From assembly GCA_964628455.1 (NCBI GenBank), contig CAZVPD010000061.1, forward strand, positions 1-19,608: DNA of 19,608 nucleotides, read 5' to 3'. The DNA comes from JAQVWU01 sp964628455. Lineage in GTDB: Bacteria; Bacillota; Clostridia; Oscillospirales; CAG-272. Shown here piece after piece: positions 7,269 to 15,076 of this stretch; within the stretch, counting starts at the first letter, position 1; each line of letters opens with the position of its first letter. The translations under genes and the position numbers were made by a program. The notes under the pieces were generated by a model, which saw only the letters and a program-made list of their open reading frames with translations, did not search any database and was not told where the DNA came from.

Positions 7269-8078
7269 TTATTTCCTTTTATAGGTCAATATTCGGAATT
7301 CAGCTTCTGTTTCCAGAAAAGATGCGTTTTTTATTTTATTCTGGTCCTCTTCTCCCGTTGTATAATAATATGGTGTCATCATGAATAAATTCATGATGTC
7401 TTGATTTGAATGAAGAACAAACGAATATTTAATATCATGTTCCTCCGTTAAAATCAATCCGGATGTCTGATACGGTTTGACTTCGTTTATATAGGGATGA
7501 TCATATATCAGCTTTTTTAACCCGAAAAGATGGCGTTCAAGAGGGATCACACAGAATATTTTCCCGCCTTCTTTCAGTATGCGTTTATACTCGCCGATGC
7601 TAAAAGGTGCGAATATATTCAGGATTGCGTCGGCAGAAGCGTCATGCAACGGAAGATCATAGACGCTGGCCACTGCGTAGGCAGCGGCTCCCCTGCGCTT
7701 TGCGGCTGTGTCGACTGCTGTTTTGGATATGTCGACTGCAATGATTTCCGCGTGTATACCGGCTGATTTCAGTTTTTCGGATATGCCTCCGGTATAATAA
7801 CCCTCGCCGCATCCCGCATCCACCAGAATGCCGCTTGATAAATGATTCAGAATATTATCGGACAGACCGTCAAGCAGCGGCTGGTAATAACCGGAATCCA
7901 GAAAAGAGGATCTCGCGCGCACCATCATCCGGTCGTCTCCGTGCCGTCCGGTATTTGTCATCAGAAGATTGTAGTATCCGTTTCTTGAACGGTCAAAATT
8001 GTGACCGGCATCACATTTCAAACCCGATCCGTTTTCAATTAAATTTTTACCGCATACGGGGCATTTGAAAATGACCAT
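7269..8078 (-). CDS. rlmA: 23S rRNA (guanine-N1)-methyltransferase, RlmA/TlrB type
   Basis: Class I SAM-dependent methyltransferase of 269 aa, the family that makes m1G745 or m1G748 in helix 35 of 23S rRNA; Gram-positive members (TlrB/RlmA-II) modify G748. An N-terminal zinc finger is visible: Cys6, Cys9, Cys22 and His26 (CPVC, then CDAGH). This is followed by the family's RSRNGYYNLL and GDDRMMVRARSSFLDSGYY segment at about 30-65, and SAM motif I VDAGCGEGYY at 86-95. SD GGAGG lies 8 nt before ATG 8078. It is the first gene of the minus-strand run and diverges from the CapA-type lipoprotein gene. Family assignment is firm; the exact base is inferred from the lineage. Confidence 0.9.
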   Translation of the reverse strand: MVIFKCPVCGKNLIENGSGLKCDAGHNFDRSRNGYYNLLMTNTGRHGDDRMMVRARSSFLDSGYYQPLLDGLSDNILNHLSSGILVDAGCGEGYYTGGISEKLKSAGIHAEIIAVDISKTAVDTAAKRRGAAAYAVASVYDLPLHDASADAILNIFAPFSIGEYKRILKEGGKIFCVIPLERHLFGLKKLIYDHPYINEVKPYQTSGLILTEEHDIKYSFVLHSNQDIMNLFMMTPYYYTTGEEDQNKIKNASFLETEAEFRILTYKRK

Positions 8079-8151
8079 GTCGTTTTCCTCCGATGAAAAA
8101 TTGATTCGGCGGATGCGAATTAAGTCCGCATGGTTTAAAATTCAAATCCGC

Positions 8152-8180
8152 TTGACTTATGGCTCGGAATTGTGTAAAAT
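8152..8180 (+). promoter_or_regulatory. Sigma-A promoter of the CapA-type lipoprotein gene
   Basis: TTGACT (8152-8157), a 17-bp spacer and TAAAAT (8175-8180). The expected start is near 8187, downstream of the only in-frame ATG (8159), which lies inside the spacer. An SD follows at 8198-8202. Confidence 0.8.
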
Positions 8181-8209
8181 GTATAAAAGATAACATCGGA
8201 GGCGATTCT

Positions 8210-9337
8210 ATCAGGCTTTTAAAAATTCTGTTGATATGTGTGTTTTTATGTCTTTTTATTTCGCTTCTTACCGCATGCGGAACGGACGGTATCTTGCATT
8301 CCGCCGAAGAACTGATCAATACACAGTGGGACAGGTATATTCGGAATGATATGCCGGGAAATTTATATACCGTTCCCGAAGGAAGTATAAACGTTCTTCC
8401 GAGAGACAGCGTTCCCGCCGCAGCAGATGAATCTGTCGAAATAAACACAATTACGATTTCTTTTATCGGGGATTGTATGCTGGCATCCTATAAGGGTGAA
8501 TATAACTGGAATACATTTAATTATCGGGCAGATCAGGAAGATCCCTCGTATTTTTTTGCAGGAGTATCGGATATTTTTAAAGCCGATGACTTTACAGTCG
8601 CAAATTGTGAAAATGTTTTTTCGGACAGAGACCTGACAGCAACGGATAAAGGATATGACGGAGCTTACTGGTATAAAAGCAAATCGGCTAACGCGTCGAT
8701 ATTTAAAGAAGGCGGCGTAGACATTATATCACTCGCTAACAATCATACCTATGATTACGGCGAACAGGGTAAAAAGGATACCGCTGCGGCTGCGGAAAAC
8801 GCGGGATTATTATGGGGCGATGACGATCATCCTTTAATTCTGGAAAAACACGGATACAGAATCGGTTTGATATGCGTAAATATCATGAATTCCCGTAACA
8901 TCGACCGTTTGATGGTGTCCATGCCGGAGATCAGACTGTCGGCTGATTTTATCATCGTTTATTTTCACGGAGGCATTGAAAGAACATATACTCCTCCCGA
9001 CAACATCGTCGCTGCGGCGCACAGGCTGGCAGATGCAGGGGTTGATTTATTGATCGGCCATCATCCTCATGTATTGCAGCCTGTTGAGAAATACAACGGT
9101 GTAAATATCATTTATTCACTCGGTAATTTTCTGTTCGGTGCCGGAAGGGGTGAAAACCGAACGATTATTTATCAGTATACCTTCACTGTTGCTGGCGGAT
9201 TTCTTCTTGACACATCGGATCATATTATACCGTGTTACTGCTTTGTTGAACGCTGGCAGCCGGCAGTGATTACAGATGAGGAAATTCGTAAAAGAATTCT
9301 GGACTTTCTGGCGGGAAACGCCGAAAATCCGCTGTGA
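8210..9337 (+). CDS. CapA/PgsA-like metallophosphatase-fold lipoprotein, apparent ATC start
   Basis: Surface-anchored protein of about 375 aa of the PGA_cap family (poly-gamma-glutamate capsule synthesis CapA and relatives, calcineurin-like fold). From 8210 it begins with Arg and Lys, a hydrophobic core and lipobox LTAC (Cys23), a textbook lipoprotein signal. Metal-site motifs follow in order: FIGDCMLA (Asp88), ANCENVFS, LANNHTYDYGEQG, a FHGG histidine, and GHHPHVLQP. The start is odd: the perfect SD GGAGG (8198-8202) is 7 nt from an ATC codon, and no ATG/GTG/TTG occurs in frame between the transcript start and the signal peptide. TTG 8231 would remove the basic N-region. The gene ends exactly where the convergent SDR gene ends. 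No capsule genes are adjacent, so a capsule role is not supported by context. Confidence 0.82.
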   Translation: MRLLKILLICVFLCLFISLLTACGTDGILHSAEELINTQWDRYIRNDMPGNLYTVPEGSINVLPRDSVPAAADESVEINTITISFIGDCMLASYKGEYNWNTFNYRADQEDPSYFFAGVSDIFKADDFTVANCENVFSDRDLTATDKGYDGAYWYKSKSANASIFKEGGVDIISLANNHTYDYGEQGKKDTAAAAENAGLLWGDDDHPLILEKHGYRIGLICVNIMNSRNIDRLMVSMPEIRLSADFIIVYFHGGIERTYTPPDNIVAAAHRLADAGVDLLIGHHPHVLQPVEKYNGVNIIYSLGNFLFGAGRGENRTIIYQYTFTVAGGFLLDTSDHIIPCYCFVERWQPAVITDEEIRKRILDFLAGNAENPL

Positions 9338-10099
9338 TCATGTCAGCATTGCGCCTCCGTCAAGACGTATACCGGCGCCGTTGATGTTGTGCGCTTCGGG
9401 ACTTGCAAGAAAAAGCGCCAGATGACCCGCATCTTCAGGCAACGCGATTCGGCCGAGAGGATGTCCGGGGTTTTCATGGGTCCCTTTATCATGATATAAT
9501 CTGAACGGATAATTTCCTGTTTTTCCTTCGACACGGCAAGCTCCCAAATCAATACAGTTGACAGTAATGCCGTATTTTGCAAATTCCAGTGCTGCTTCAC
9601 GGGTAAACATTCGTATGGCTCCTTTGGTCATCGAATAACCCGCGTCAAATACAGCCGGACGTTTACCGTGAACGGACGATATATTTATGATACGCGGACA
9701 TAAACTTGTTTTTAAAAAAGGCAGACATTCCTGAGTTGCGCGTATATATCCGCCTATGTTGATCTGCCATATCTTTATAAACAATTCGGCGTCATACTCC
9801 GAAATATATTTATTGGGCTGAAGAGCCGCGCAATTGACCAGTATATCGATCCCGCCGAATCTTTCCGCCGTTACTTGAACCATTTTCTGTATTTGAATCC
9901 GGTCGGATATGTCGGCTTGATAAATAAATGCATTGCCTCCTTTATCGGTAATCCGCCTAAGGTTTTGTTCGGCCAAAGTGAAGTTGCTGTTGTACCCCAT
10001 GCAGACGTATATTCCGGCTTCACAGAATATCCGGGCTATGCCGGCTCCGACTCCTTTGCCTCCGCCTGTAATCAGAGCAATTCGTTTTTGTTTAGACAA
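9338..10099 (-). CDS. Short-chain dehydrogenase/reductase (SDR), intact
   Basis: NAD(P)H-dependent oxidoreductase of 253 aa, classical SDR (FabG-like) fold. It has cofactor motif TGGGKGVG at 11-18, ADI at 62-64, NCAA at 89-92 in place of the usual NNAG, Asn114, and a complete catalytic set Ser142, Tyr155, Lys159 (YSMTK). The C terminus ends with INGAGIRLDGG, typical of the family. I chose TTG 10099: AGAGGTGATC is a near-perfect SD 6 nt upstream, and the ATG upstream (10123) lies inside the preceding gene. It overlaps the preceding degenerate SDR gene by 8 nt. It is third in an operon with the enolase-superfamily gene and likely oxidises or reduces an intermediate of that pathway. Its stop abuts the CapA-type gene stop. 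Confidence 0.9.
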   Translation of the reverse strand: MSKQKRIALITGGGKGVGAGIARIFCEAGIYVCMGYNSNFTLAEQNLRRITDKGGNAFIYQADISDRIQIQKMVQVTAERFGGIDILVNCAALQPNKYISEYDAELFIKIWQINIGGYIRATQECLPFLKTSLCPRIINISSVHGKRPAVFDAGYSMTKGAIRMFTREAALEFAKYGITVNCIDLGACRVEGKTGNYPFRLYHDKGTHENPGHPLGRIALPEDAGHLALFLASPEAHNINGAGIRLDGGAMLT

Positions 10100-10856
10100 C
10101 CGGATCACCTCTTTTTTTATCATGTCCGGCAGCAGTCTTTTTATTTTCCGCCATATGATTGCCGTAATACATGACAAATCCTTCATCGGCCCGCAGGTCT
10201 GCTCCGTTTAGGGGACCGGCAGCACCGGTCAGTAAAAACAAGATCAATCCGTTAAGGCTGTCCTGTGAAGGCAGTCTTTTTTGGGGATAACGGCGTTCCG
10301 GTCTGCAGTAAATATTGGTATATTTGTTTTTATTTCCCAGATCATGTTCCATAACTCCCCGCTGCAGATAGAAACAATTGACTCCTTCGGCGCCGAAATC
10401 GAGTGCCGCTTCTCGGCATAACATCTGAACCGCGGAACATGCGGCGGAAAAAACAAAAGAACAGCCGGTCGGTTTTTCGGCATGGATACTGCCGAGGTAT
10501 ATAATGACCCCGCTGCCGTTTTCCGCCAGTATTTCACCTGCAGCCCGTGTCAGAATCATGGAAGAAAGCGCACCTGCCCGCATGGATGTTTCCCATATCG
10601 CTTCATCGGCAGTTTCGATCGATACGATATGAACCGGCGGAGCCGGAATAATAATCCCGTAAAAGTCCGGGCTAAAAGAGGAAAAATACCGGTGAAGGAC
10701 AGCATAATCCGTGACATCGAGGGAGGAATTTTCGCAGACACTCGCTTTTTTACCGCCGAGGTCGTTTAAGATGACGTGATAACCGGATTCATGCAGATAT
10801 TCCGCCGCAAGGACTGCAGCCGGCTCGCGGTTATCGGAAATAAAGATCGTTTTCAT
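10092..10856 (-). CDS. Degenerate SDR-fold protein lacking catalytic Tyr and Lys
   Basis: SDR-related protein of 254 aa. Aligned by eye with the next gene, the block around LGSIHAEKP (121-129) matches ISSVHGKRP, and REAALDFGAEG matches REAALEFAKYG. The catalytic Ser123 is kept, but the Tyr position is Phe136 and the Lys position is Cys140. The N-terminal glycine motif is also gone: SDNREPAA replaces TGxxxGxG. The C terminus keeps LNGADLRADEG, like the family's NGxxxxxDGG, then adds a basic tail. It is probably a non-catalytic partner of the intact SDR that overlaps it by 8 nt, or a binding protein. ATG 10856 follows the stop of the enolase-superfamily gene by 2 nt, with GGAGC as SD. The reading frame is intact, which argues against a decaying pseudogene. 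Confidence 0.82.
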   Translation of the reverse strand: MKTIFISDNREPAAVLAAEYLHESGYHVILNDLGGKKASVCENSSLDVTDYAVLHRYFSSFSPDFYGIIIPAPPVHIVSIETADEAIWETSMRAGALSSMILTRAAGEILAENGSGVIIYLGSIHAEKPTGCSFVFSAACSAVQMLCREAALDFGAEGVNCFYLQRGVMEHDLGNKNKYTNIYCRPERRYPQKRLPSQDSLNGLILFLLTGAAGPLNGADLRADEGFVMYYGNHMAENKKTAAGHDKKRGDPVV

Positions 10857-10858
10857 AG

Positions 10859-12226
10859 TCAGCTCCAGGTTCTGTCATGCGAACGTTCGTTATCCCAGCT
10901 TTCGGTTGAAGCCCACAATTCGGGAAAGGCGGGATCGATGTGCTCAGCCAGAATTTCATCGTTATAATCATCGATTCCCAGACCCGGTTTTTCGGGGACG
11001 TCGATGTATCCGTTTTTTATGATTTTTTCGGGTGCGCCGGAAACGATCGAATCCCACCAGTCAATGTCAACGGAATGGTTTTCACAAGCCAGAAAATTTT
11101 CGGTGGATGCGGCGGAATGTACCGCGGCATATGCGGTGACAGGGGATTCGGCCATATGAATCGCCATGGCTGTACCGTAGTCCTGAGCCATATCGCCGAT
11201 TTTTTTATTTTCCAGTATTCCGCCCGAAGACAACAGATCCGGATGAATGACCGAAACTCCGCCGGCTTTTAAAAGCGGCAGGAAATTTTCTTTCAGATAT
11301 ATATCTTCACCGGTGCAGATCGGAACCGCAGTATTGCTCCGCAGCCGTACATACAGATCGGTATACTGCCAGGGTATCAGGTCTTCCGCCCATGCAAGGT
11401 TATATTTTTCGATGCGGCGGCATAATTTTACGGCGTCTTCGATCCCTATATGACCGAAGTGATCAACAGCCAGAGGAACTTCATATCCTATCACCTCACG
11501 GACCTGACGGACATATTCTTCCAGAATATCAAATCCTTTTTCCGTTATATGTATTGCCGTAAAAGGATGCGCGATGTTATACAGGTCATAATTTCTGTTC
11601 GAGGCAAAACGTCTGTGCTCGGGATTGTTATGATCATAACCTTCAAATCTTCCCCCCGATGAGAGTTCCTTTAAAAATCCCGACGGAGCGGATACAGTCC
11701 CTTCCTCCCCGTGCAGAATGCCGAGGCCCAGATCCATTTTAAGAAAAGTAAATCCTTTTTGCATACGTTCCTTGAGAGCGTTGCCCATATCTGTTCCGGT
11801 GTGTTTTCCGTTAACGTCGGTATCGCAGTATATGCGGATTTTATCGCGGAATTTACCTCCGAGCATTTGATAAACCGGAATTCCGTAAGCTTTTCCCGCA
11901 AGGTCCCACAAGGCTATTTCTATTCCGCAGACACCGCCTGCCTGACGTGCCGGACCTCCGAATTGTTTGATACGGCGAAAAAGTTTATCGATGCAGCAGG
12001 GATTTTCACCAAGCAAACGGCTTTTTAGTATAGCCGCATAAGTGCGGCTTGCTGCGTCGCGGATTTCACCCAGACCTGCAATCCCCTGGTTCGTATATAT
12101 TTTCATCAGCGTGCAGCGCATCGGGGCGCCGATTATATCTGTAAACCGAATATCGGTAATGCGCAGGGAAGACGGACGTGAACATGTGTTTACGAATGAT
12201 AATGTTTCCTGAAAGTTATTGTCCAT
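10859..12226 (-). CDS. Enolase-superfamily (mandelate racemase / muconate lactonizing type) protein, probable sugar-acid dehydratase
   Basis: Predicted Mg-dependent enzyme of 455 aa that abstracts a proton alpha to a carboxylate. The N-terminal capping domain (about 20-135) is followed by the barrel with Lys163 (KMD), metal ligands Asp255 (VDHFGH), Glu281 (WAEDL) and Glu307 (CTGED), and His357 (AIHMAESP). The order and the terminal His resemble D-galactonate dehydratase, but the details differ: DHFGH instead of DFHGR, and AEDL instead of EEP. About 90 residues lie between Lys163 and Asp255, roughly 50 more than usual for relatives such as DgoD, so the protein is longer than the usual 380-410 aa. 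SD GGAG is 8 nt from ATG 12226. It is first in an operon with two SDR genes, divergent from an RraA-type gene. A sugar-acid dehydratase is likely; the substrate is unknown. Confidence 0.85.
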   Translation of the reverse strand: MDNNFQETLSFVNTCSRPSSLRITDIRFTDIIGAPMRCTLMKIYTNQGIAGLGEIRDAASRTYAAILKSRLLGENPCCIDKLFRRIKQFGGPARQAGGVCGIEIALWDLAGKAYGIPVYQMLGGKFRDKIRIYCDTDVNGKHTGTDMGNALKERMQKGFTFLKMDLGLGILHGEEGTVSAPSGFLKELSSGGRFEGYDHNNPEHRRFASNRNYDLYNIAHPFTAIHITEKGFDILEEYVRQVREVIGYEVPLAVDHFGHIGIEDAVKLCRRIEKYNLAWAEDLIPWQYTDLYVRLRSNTAVPICTGEDIYLKENFLPLLKAGGVSVIHPDLLSSGGILENKKIGDMAQDYGTAMAIHMAESPVTAYAAVHSAASTENFLACENHSVDIDWWDSIVSGAPEKIIKNGYIDVPEKPGLGIDDYNDEILAEHIDPAFPELWASTESWDNERSHDRTWS

Positions 12227-12272
12227 AATTTAACTCCGTTTATATTGCATTTAATTCTTATATATGGTATCA

Positions 12273-12300
12273 TCGACATATAAATACTGCAGGATATAAT
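12273..12300 (+). promoter_or_regulatory. Probable promoter of the RraA-type gene
   Basis: TCGACA (12273-12278), a 16-bp spacer and perfect TATAAT (12295-12300). The start near 12307 would give a leader of about 84 nt. A short inverted repeat, TATATG at 12261-12266 and CATATA at 12277-12282, touches the -35 box and could be a regulator site shared with the divergent gene, but the arms are short and AT-rich. Confidence 0.6.
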
Positions 12301-12390
12301 AATGGACACGTTCTTTCTTTTCCTGCTCGTCTTGAAAAAATGAAAGATGCATGTTTTGTATTTGACCTGCAAAAGAAGGACGGTAACAGA

Positions 12391-13266
12391 ATGAAATTCA
12401 GTGCATACGAGGATATTGTTCAGATCACACCGTTTTGGAACGGTGAAAGGTTTGAGGACGGGCGTCCGAAGGTTTCGGCGGATATATTACGGCGGATCCG
12501 TAATATTACTCTTGAGGAAGCTTGGGGGCCTTTATGGGGACGCGGATATAAATATCAGTTTGAAGGTGAATTGAAAACAACGCATCACAATGTAAAACTC
12601 GTCGGCCGCGCGGTGACCGCAACGCTTGTGCCCCGTCGCCCCGACCTGCATGATACACTGCTCGAATACGGTCATAAAGAAGAGGGAAGACGCGGCTTTT
12701 TTAATCAATGGGTCATCGACAGCCTTGTTGAGGACGATGTGATCGTCATCGATCTTTTTGATAAAATATTCGAAGGGACTTATGTGGGCGGTAACCTTTC
12801 GACTGCCATTGCGACACGCACAAAACGCGGCGGCGCGGTGATCTGGGGCGGAATCCGTGACAACGAACAGATTGTCAAAATCCCGGATATACAGGTTTAC
12901 TACCGGGGCATCGATCCGACCGGCATCAATGATGTCACGATGACGGGATTCAATACGCCGACACGTATCGGCAAAGCGATTTGTTTGCCCGGTGATATTG
13001 TTCTGGGAACGATTTCGGGAGTCATATTTATACCCGCTCATCTCGCTGAAATTGTTGTAATCAACGCGGAAAAATCGCATGTCCGGGATATATTCGGTTT
13101 TATAAGATTAACGGAACGTAAATATACCACAGCACAGATTGATGCAACCTGGAGCCGGGAGATGTTTGCTGATTTTATCGATTGGTTCAATACGGACGAA
13201 AGGGCAAAGGAATATTGTCATCTGGACTGGACAGCCGAACTTGAAAATTTAAAAAACAAGGATTAA
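12391..13266 (+). CDS. RraA-family protein (possible aldolase / oxaloacetate decarboxylase type)
   Basis: Predicted metal-dependent enzyme of 291 aa with the RraA/HMG-aldolase fold (formerly annotated as dimethylmenaquinone methyltransferase). The family's active-site signature is present as GGNL at 133-136 and GGIRD at 153-157 (Arg156, Asp157). It is longer than the approximately 160-aa E. coli RraA and than 230-aa HMG/CHA aldolases because of extra N- and C-terminal segments (1-60 and 240-291), as in environmental homologues. ATG 12391 is preferred, with AGAAGGA 10 nt upstream; the in-frame ATG at 12340 has no SD. It diverges from the enolase-superfamily operon and could cleave the 2-keto acid that a dehydratase would produce. 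This role is inferred from context. Confidence 0.83.
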   Translation: MKFSAYEDIVQITPFWNGERFEDGRPKVSADILRRIRNITLEEAWGPLWGRGYKYQFEGELKTTHHNVKLVGRAVTATLVPRRPDLHDTLLEYGHKEEGRRGFFNQWVIDSLVEDDVIVIDLFDKIFEGTYVGGNLSTAIATRTKRGGAVIWGGIRDNEQIVKIPDIQVYYRGIDPTGINDVTMTGFNTPTRIGKAICLPGDIVLGTISGVIFIPAHLAEIVVINAEKSHVRDIFGFIRLTERKYTTAQIDATWSREMFADFIDWFNTDERAKEYCHLDWTAELENLKNKD

Positions 13267-13464
13267 AATATGGGAAAAAATACGCGGCCGGTTTTATAAA
13301 CCTTATTAAGAGGATGGTTGGAAACGGTCGGAATATAGGGAAATGTTTTTTGCACCGGTTTTTGTTTCTATAAATATATATATTTCTTTATGTTACTGCG
13401 ATTATATCATTTTTCGGATATAATGTCAATAAAGCCGGAAAAATAGCATTCCGTTAAAAGTCAT

Positions 13465-13498
13465 TCAAAAAAGCACAATTCCGATTGTGCTTTTTTGA
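13465..13498. terminator. Bidirectional rho-independent terminator
   Basis: A perfect 15-bp inverted repeat (13465-13479 with 13484-13498) around the loop TCCG, with core GCACAAT/ATTGTGC flanked by A6 and T6. It terminates in both directions and lies between the convergent RraA-type and Gfo/Idh/MocA-type genes. The rest of 13267-13549 is AT-rich and shows no gene. Confidence 0.92.
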
Positions 13499-13549
13499 TG
13501 AATATTTATAAAACAGCCAAACAAGCTGCATATGAAAGAACCCGAAAGA

Positions 13550-14791
13550 TTATCCCGGTTCACCCTTATGCCATTTTTCCGCTACCCTGTCGTAAACATC
13601 ATCGGGTATATCGTCCTCCTGATGCATATTATTCGATACCCACATATCTCCTGCGGATTCTCTGAATGTACAGAATGTATCATTCCGGTAATTATCACGC
13701 TCGTTTTTATTCCGCAGATTCGGAATTTCCTGCGGTTTATTACCGCTTACAATGGATCTGTATGCCAAAATACCCGGTATACACATATCGATCGCCTGAT
13801 AAACATCGATGCAATTCGTTTTTGCTTCTTCGTCGCCGAGGATATTTCTTATAAAATAGTGTGTTGTAAAAAAGTCACCCCCGCCGTGTCCGGCGCCGGC
13901 CGCGTCTTTAATGGTAAATTCGGGACAGTATTTGACATGATTCCCTACACAGTTGCGGTCTCCCTCTCTGTAAACATGAAGCTGTCCGCCGTCCCAGCGG
14001 TCGGTTTCCATTGAACCTTTGGAACCGTAAAGCTGGTAATTGATCGATCCCGGTTCGCGTTTCAATCCGCCGTGTATGCTTTTTACCATTGCGTGATTTT
14101 CAAGCATGATAATTTCCATTCCGCAGGATGCGGCATTTGAACCGAGTTCACGCATATACGGCATATTACGGGTTTCCATACCTATAACGCGAACCGGACG
14201 CAGTCCGGTTGCATATAAGACGGGTCCGAGAGAATGCGTGCAATAAAAAGTCGAATAGAGCTGATTCCGCCAGTGTCCCTTTTCGCCGTAGGTGATCTGC
14301 GGCCAGATAGATGAGCAGTCGTGGATATATTCACCTTCCGCATGCATCAGTTCACCGATATCACCGCGCTGATATAACTGTCTCATTTCATAGGTTGTAT
14401 TGAAGTAACAATAATTTTCGGCATAAGAGTAGACTCTTCCGGTTTTTTCAACTGTTTCGGCAAGCCGGACAGCTTCCGCCAGATTGGCGCATGTAAGAAC
14501 CTCGCTCATGATATGACGCCCGCTCTCCAGAAGTCCAACAGCGAACTTGGCATGTTCATGAGCGTAATTCGCCATAACAACCGCTTCCATGTCGCATTGA
14601 AAAAAGTCATCGAATTTTTCATACAATCCTATTTTAATGCCGACATCAGCCGCAAGTTTTGCGCATTGATCGAGAACCGGTTTGTATTTGTCGCATACAG
14701 CTACGAGTTCCGCATAGGGATTTCCGATCAGCTGATGGATCATAGTCATCCCGCGATGCGCACCGAATACACCTATTTTGATTTTTGACAT
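13550..14791 (-). CDS. Gfo/Idh/MocA-family protein without the usual catalytic lysine
   Basis: NAD(P)-binding protein of 413 aa. The N-terminal Rossmann domain begins GVFGAHRGM (7-15), and the C-terminal alpha/beta domain follows from about 125. Most family dehydrogenases have an EKP motif with a catalytic Lys; here the equivalent position reads SEVLTC (96-101), with Val98 in place of Lys. The CTHSLGPV segment around His186 is reminiscent of GH109-type members, which use NAD for glycoside hydrolysis and also lack EKP. I therefore call it a family member of uncertain reaction: dehydrogenase, hydrolase or lyase. ATG 14791 has SD AAGGA 11 nt upstream. It is convergent with the RraA-type gene and part of the same catabolic region, but separately transcribed. 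Confidence 0.85.
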   Translation of the reverse strand: MSKIKIGVFGAHRGMTMIHQLIGNPYAELVAVCDKYKPVLDQCAKLAADVGIKIGLYEKFDDFFQCDMEAVVMANYAHEHAKFAVGLLESGRHIMSEVLTCANLAEAVRLAETVEKTGRVYSYAENYCYFNTTYEMRQLYQRGDIGELMHAEGEYIHDCSSIWPQITYGEKGHWRNQLYSTFYCTHSLGPVLYATGLRPVRVIGMETRNMPYMRELGSNAASCGMEIIMLENHAMVKSIHGGLKREPGSINYQLYGSKGSMETDRWDGGQLHVYREGDRNCVGNHVKYCPEFTIKDAAGAGHGGGDFFTTHYFIRNILGDEEAKTNCIDVYQAIDMCIPGILAYRSIVSGNKPQEIPNLRNKNERDNYRNDTFCTFRESAGDMWVSNNMHQEDDIPDDVYDRVAEKWHKGEPG

Positions 14792-15041
14792 TGTTTGACC
14801 GTCCTTTTATTAAAAATCGCATATTATGGGTGAATCATGCCCTTATTATACAGTTTAAAACGTCGGTTATTATGAATTATCTGTTAATTCAAAGTGAATA
14901 GTTCTTATGGCTTTTTAATCCGGTGCAGCAGAAACGGACGGATTGGGATATTTTCGATGTCGACAATAATACAGTAAAAAAACAGGATGTTTTTTATTTT
15001 TCTATGAAATCTGCTATAATTGAAATTTTAACGAAAACAGA
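14792..15041. other. Intergenic region between divergent genes
   Basis: This stretch holds no credible gene. On the minus strand, TATAAT at 14851-14846 could be the -10 box of the Gfo/Idh/MocA gene, but no good -35 is visible. On the plus strand, TGCTATAAT at 15012-15020 is an extended -10 sequence that could give a second, longer transcript of the glutamate synthase/purine operon. No riboswitch family was recognised. Confidence 0.5.
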
Positions 15042-15070
15042 TTGACAAACCATCCGAAATAATATATAAT
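15042..15070 (+). promoter_or_regulatory. Consensus sigma-A promoter of the glutamate synthase-purine operon
   Basis: Perfect TTGACA (15042-15047), a 17-bp spacer and perfect TATAAT (15065-15070). The start is expected near 15077, giving an 87-nt leader. The spacer contains CATCCGAA (15051-15058), whose exact complement TTCGGATG recurs at 15129-15136 in the leader. A promoter this strong on biosynthetic genes usually implies repression or attenuation. Confidence 0.9.
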
Positions 15071-15076
15071 ATATAT

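Noticed and set aside
8159..8209. ATG 8159 as start of the CapA-type gene
   Set aside because: It lies in the spacer between -35 and -10 of the promoter, has no SD, and would place 17 non-signal residues before the lipoprotein signal.
10092..10856. Pseudogene call for the degenerate SDR
   Set aside because: The frame is intact, it is tightly packed in an operon, and the substitutions are confined to catalytic and cofactor motifs.
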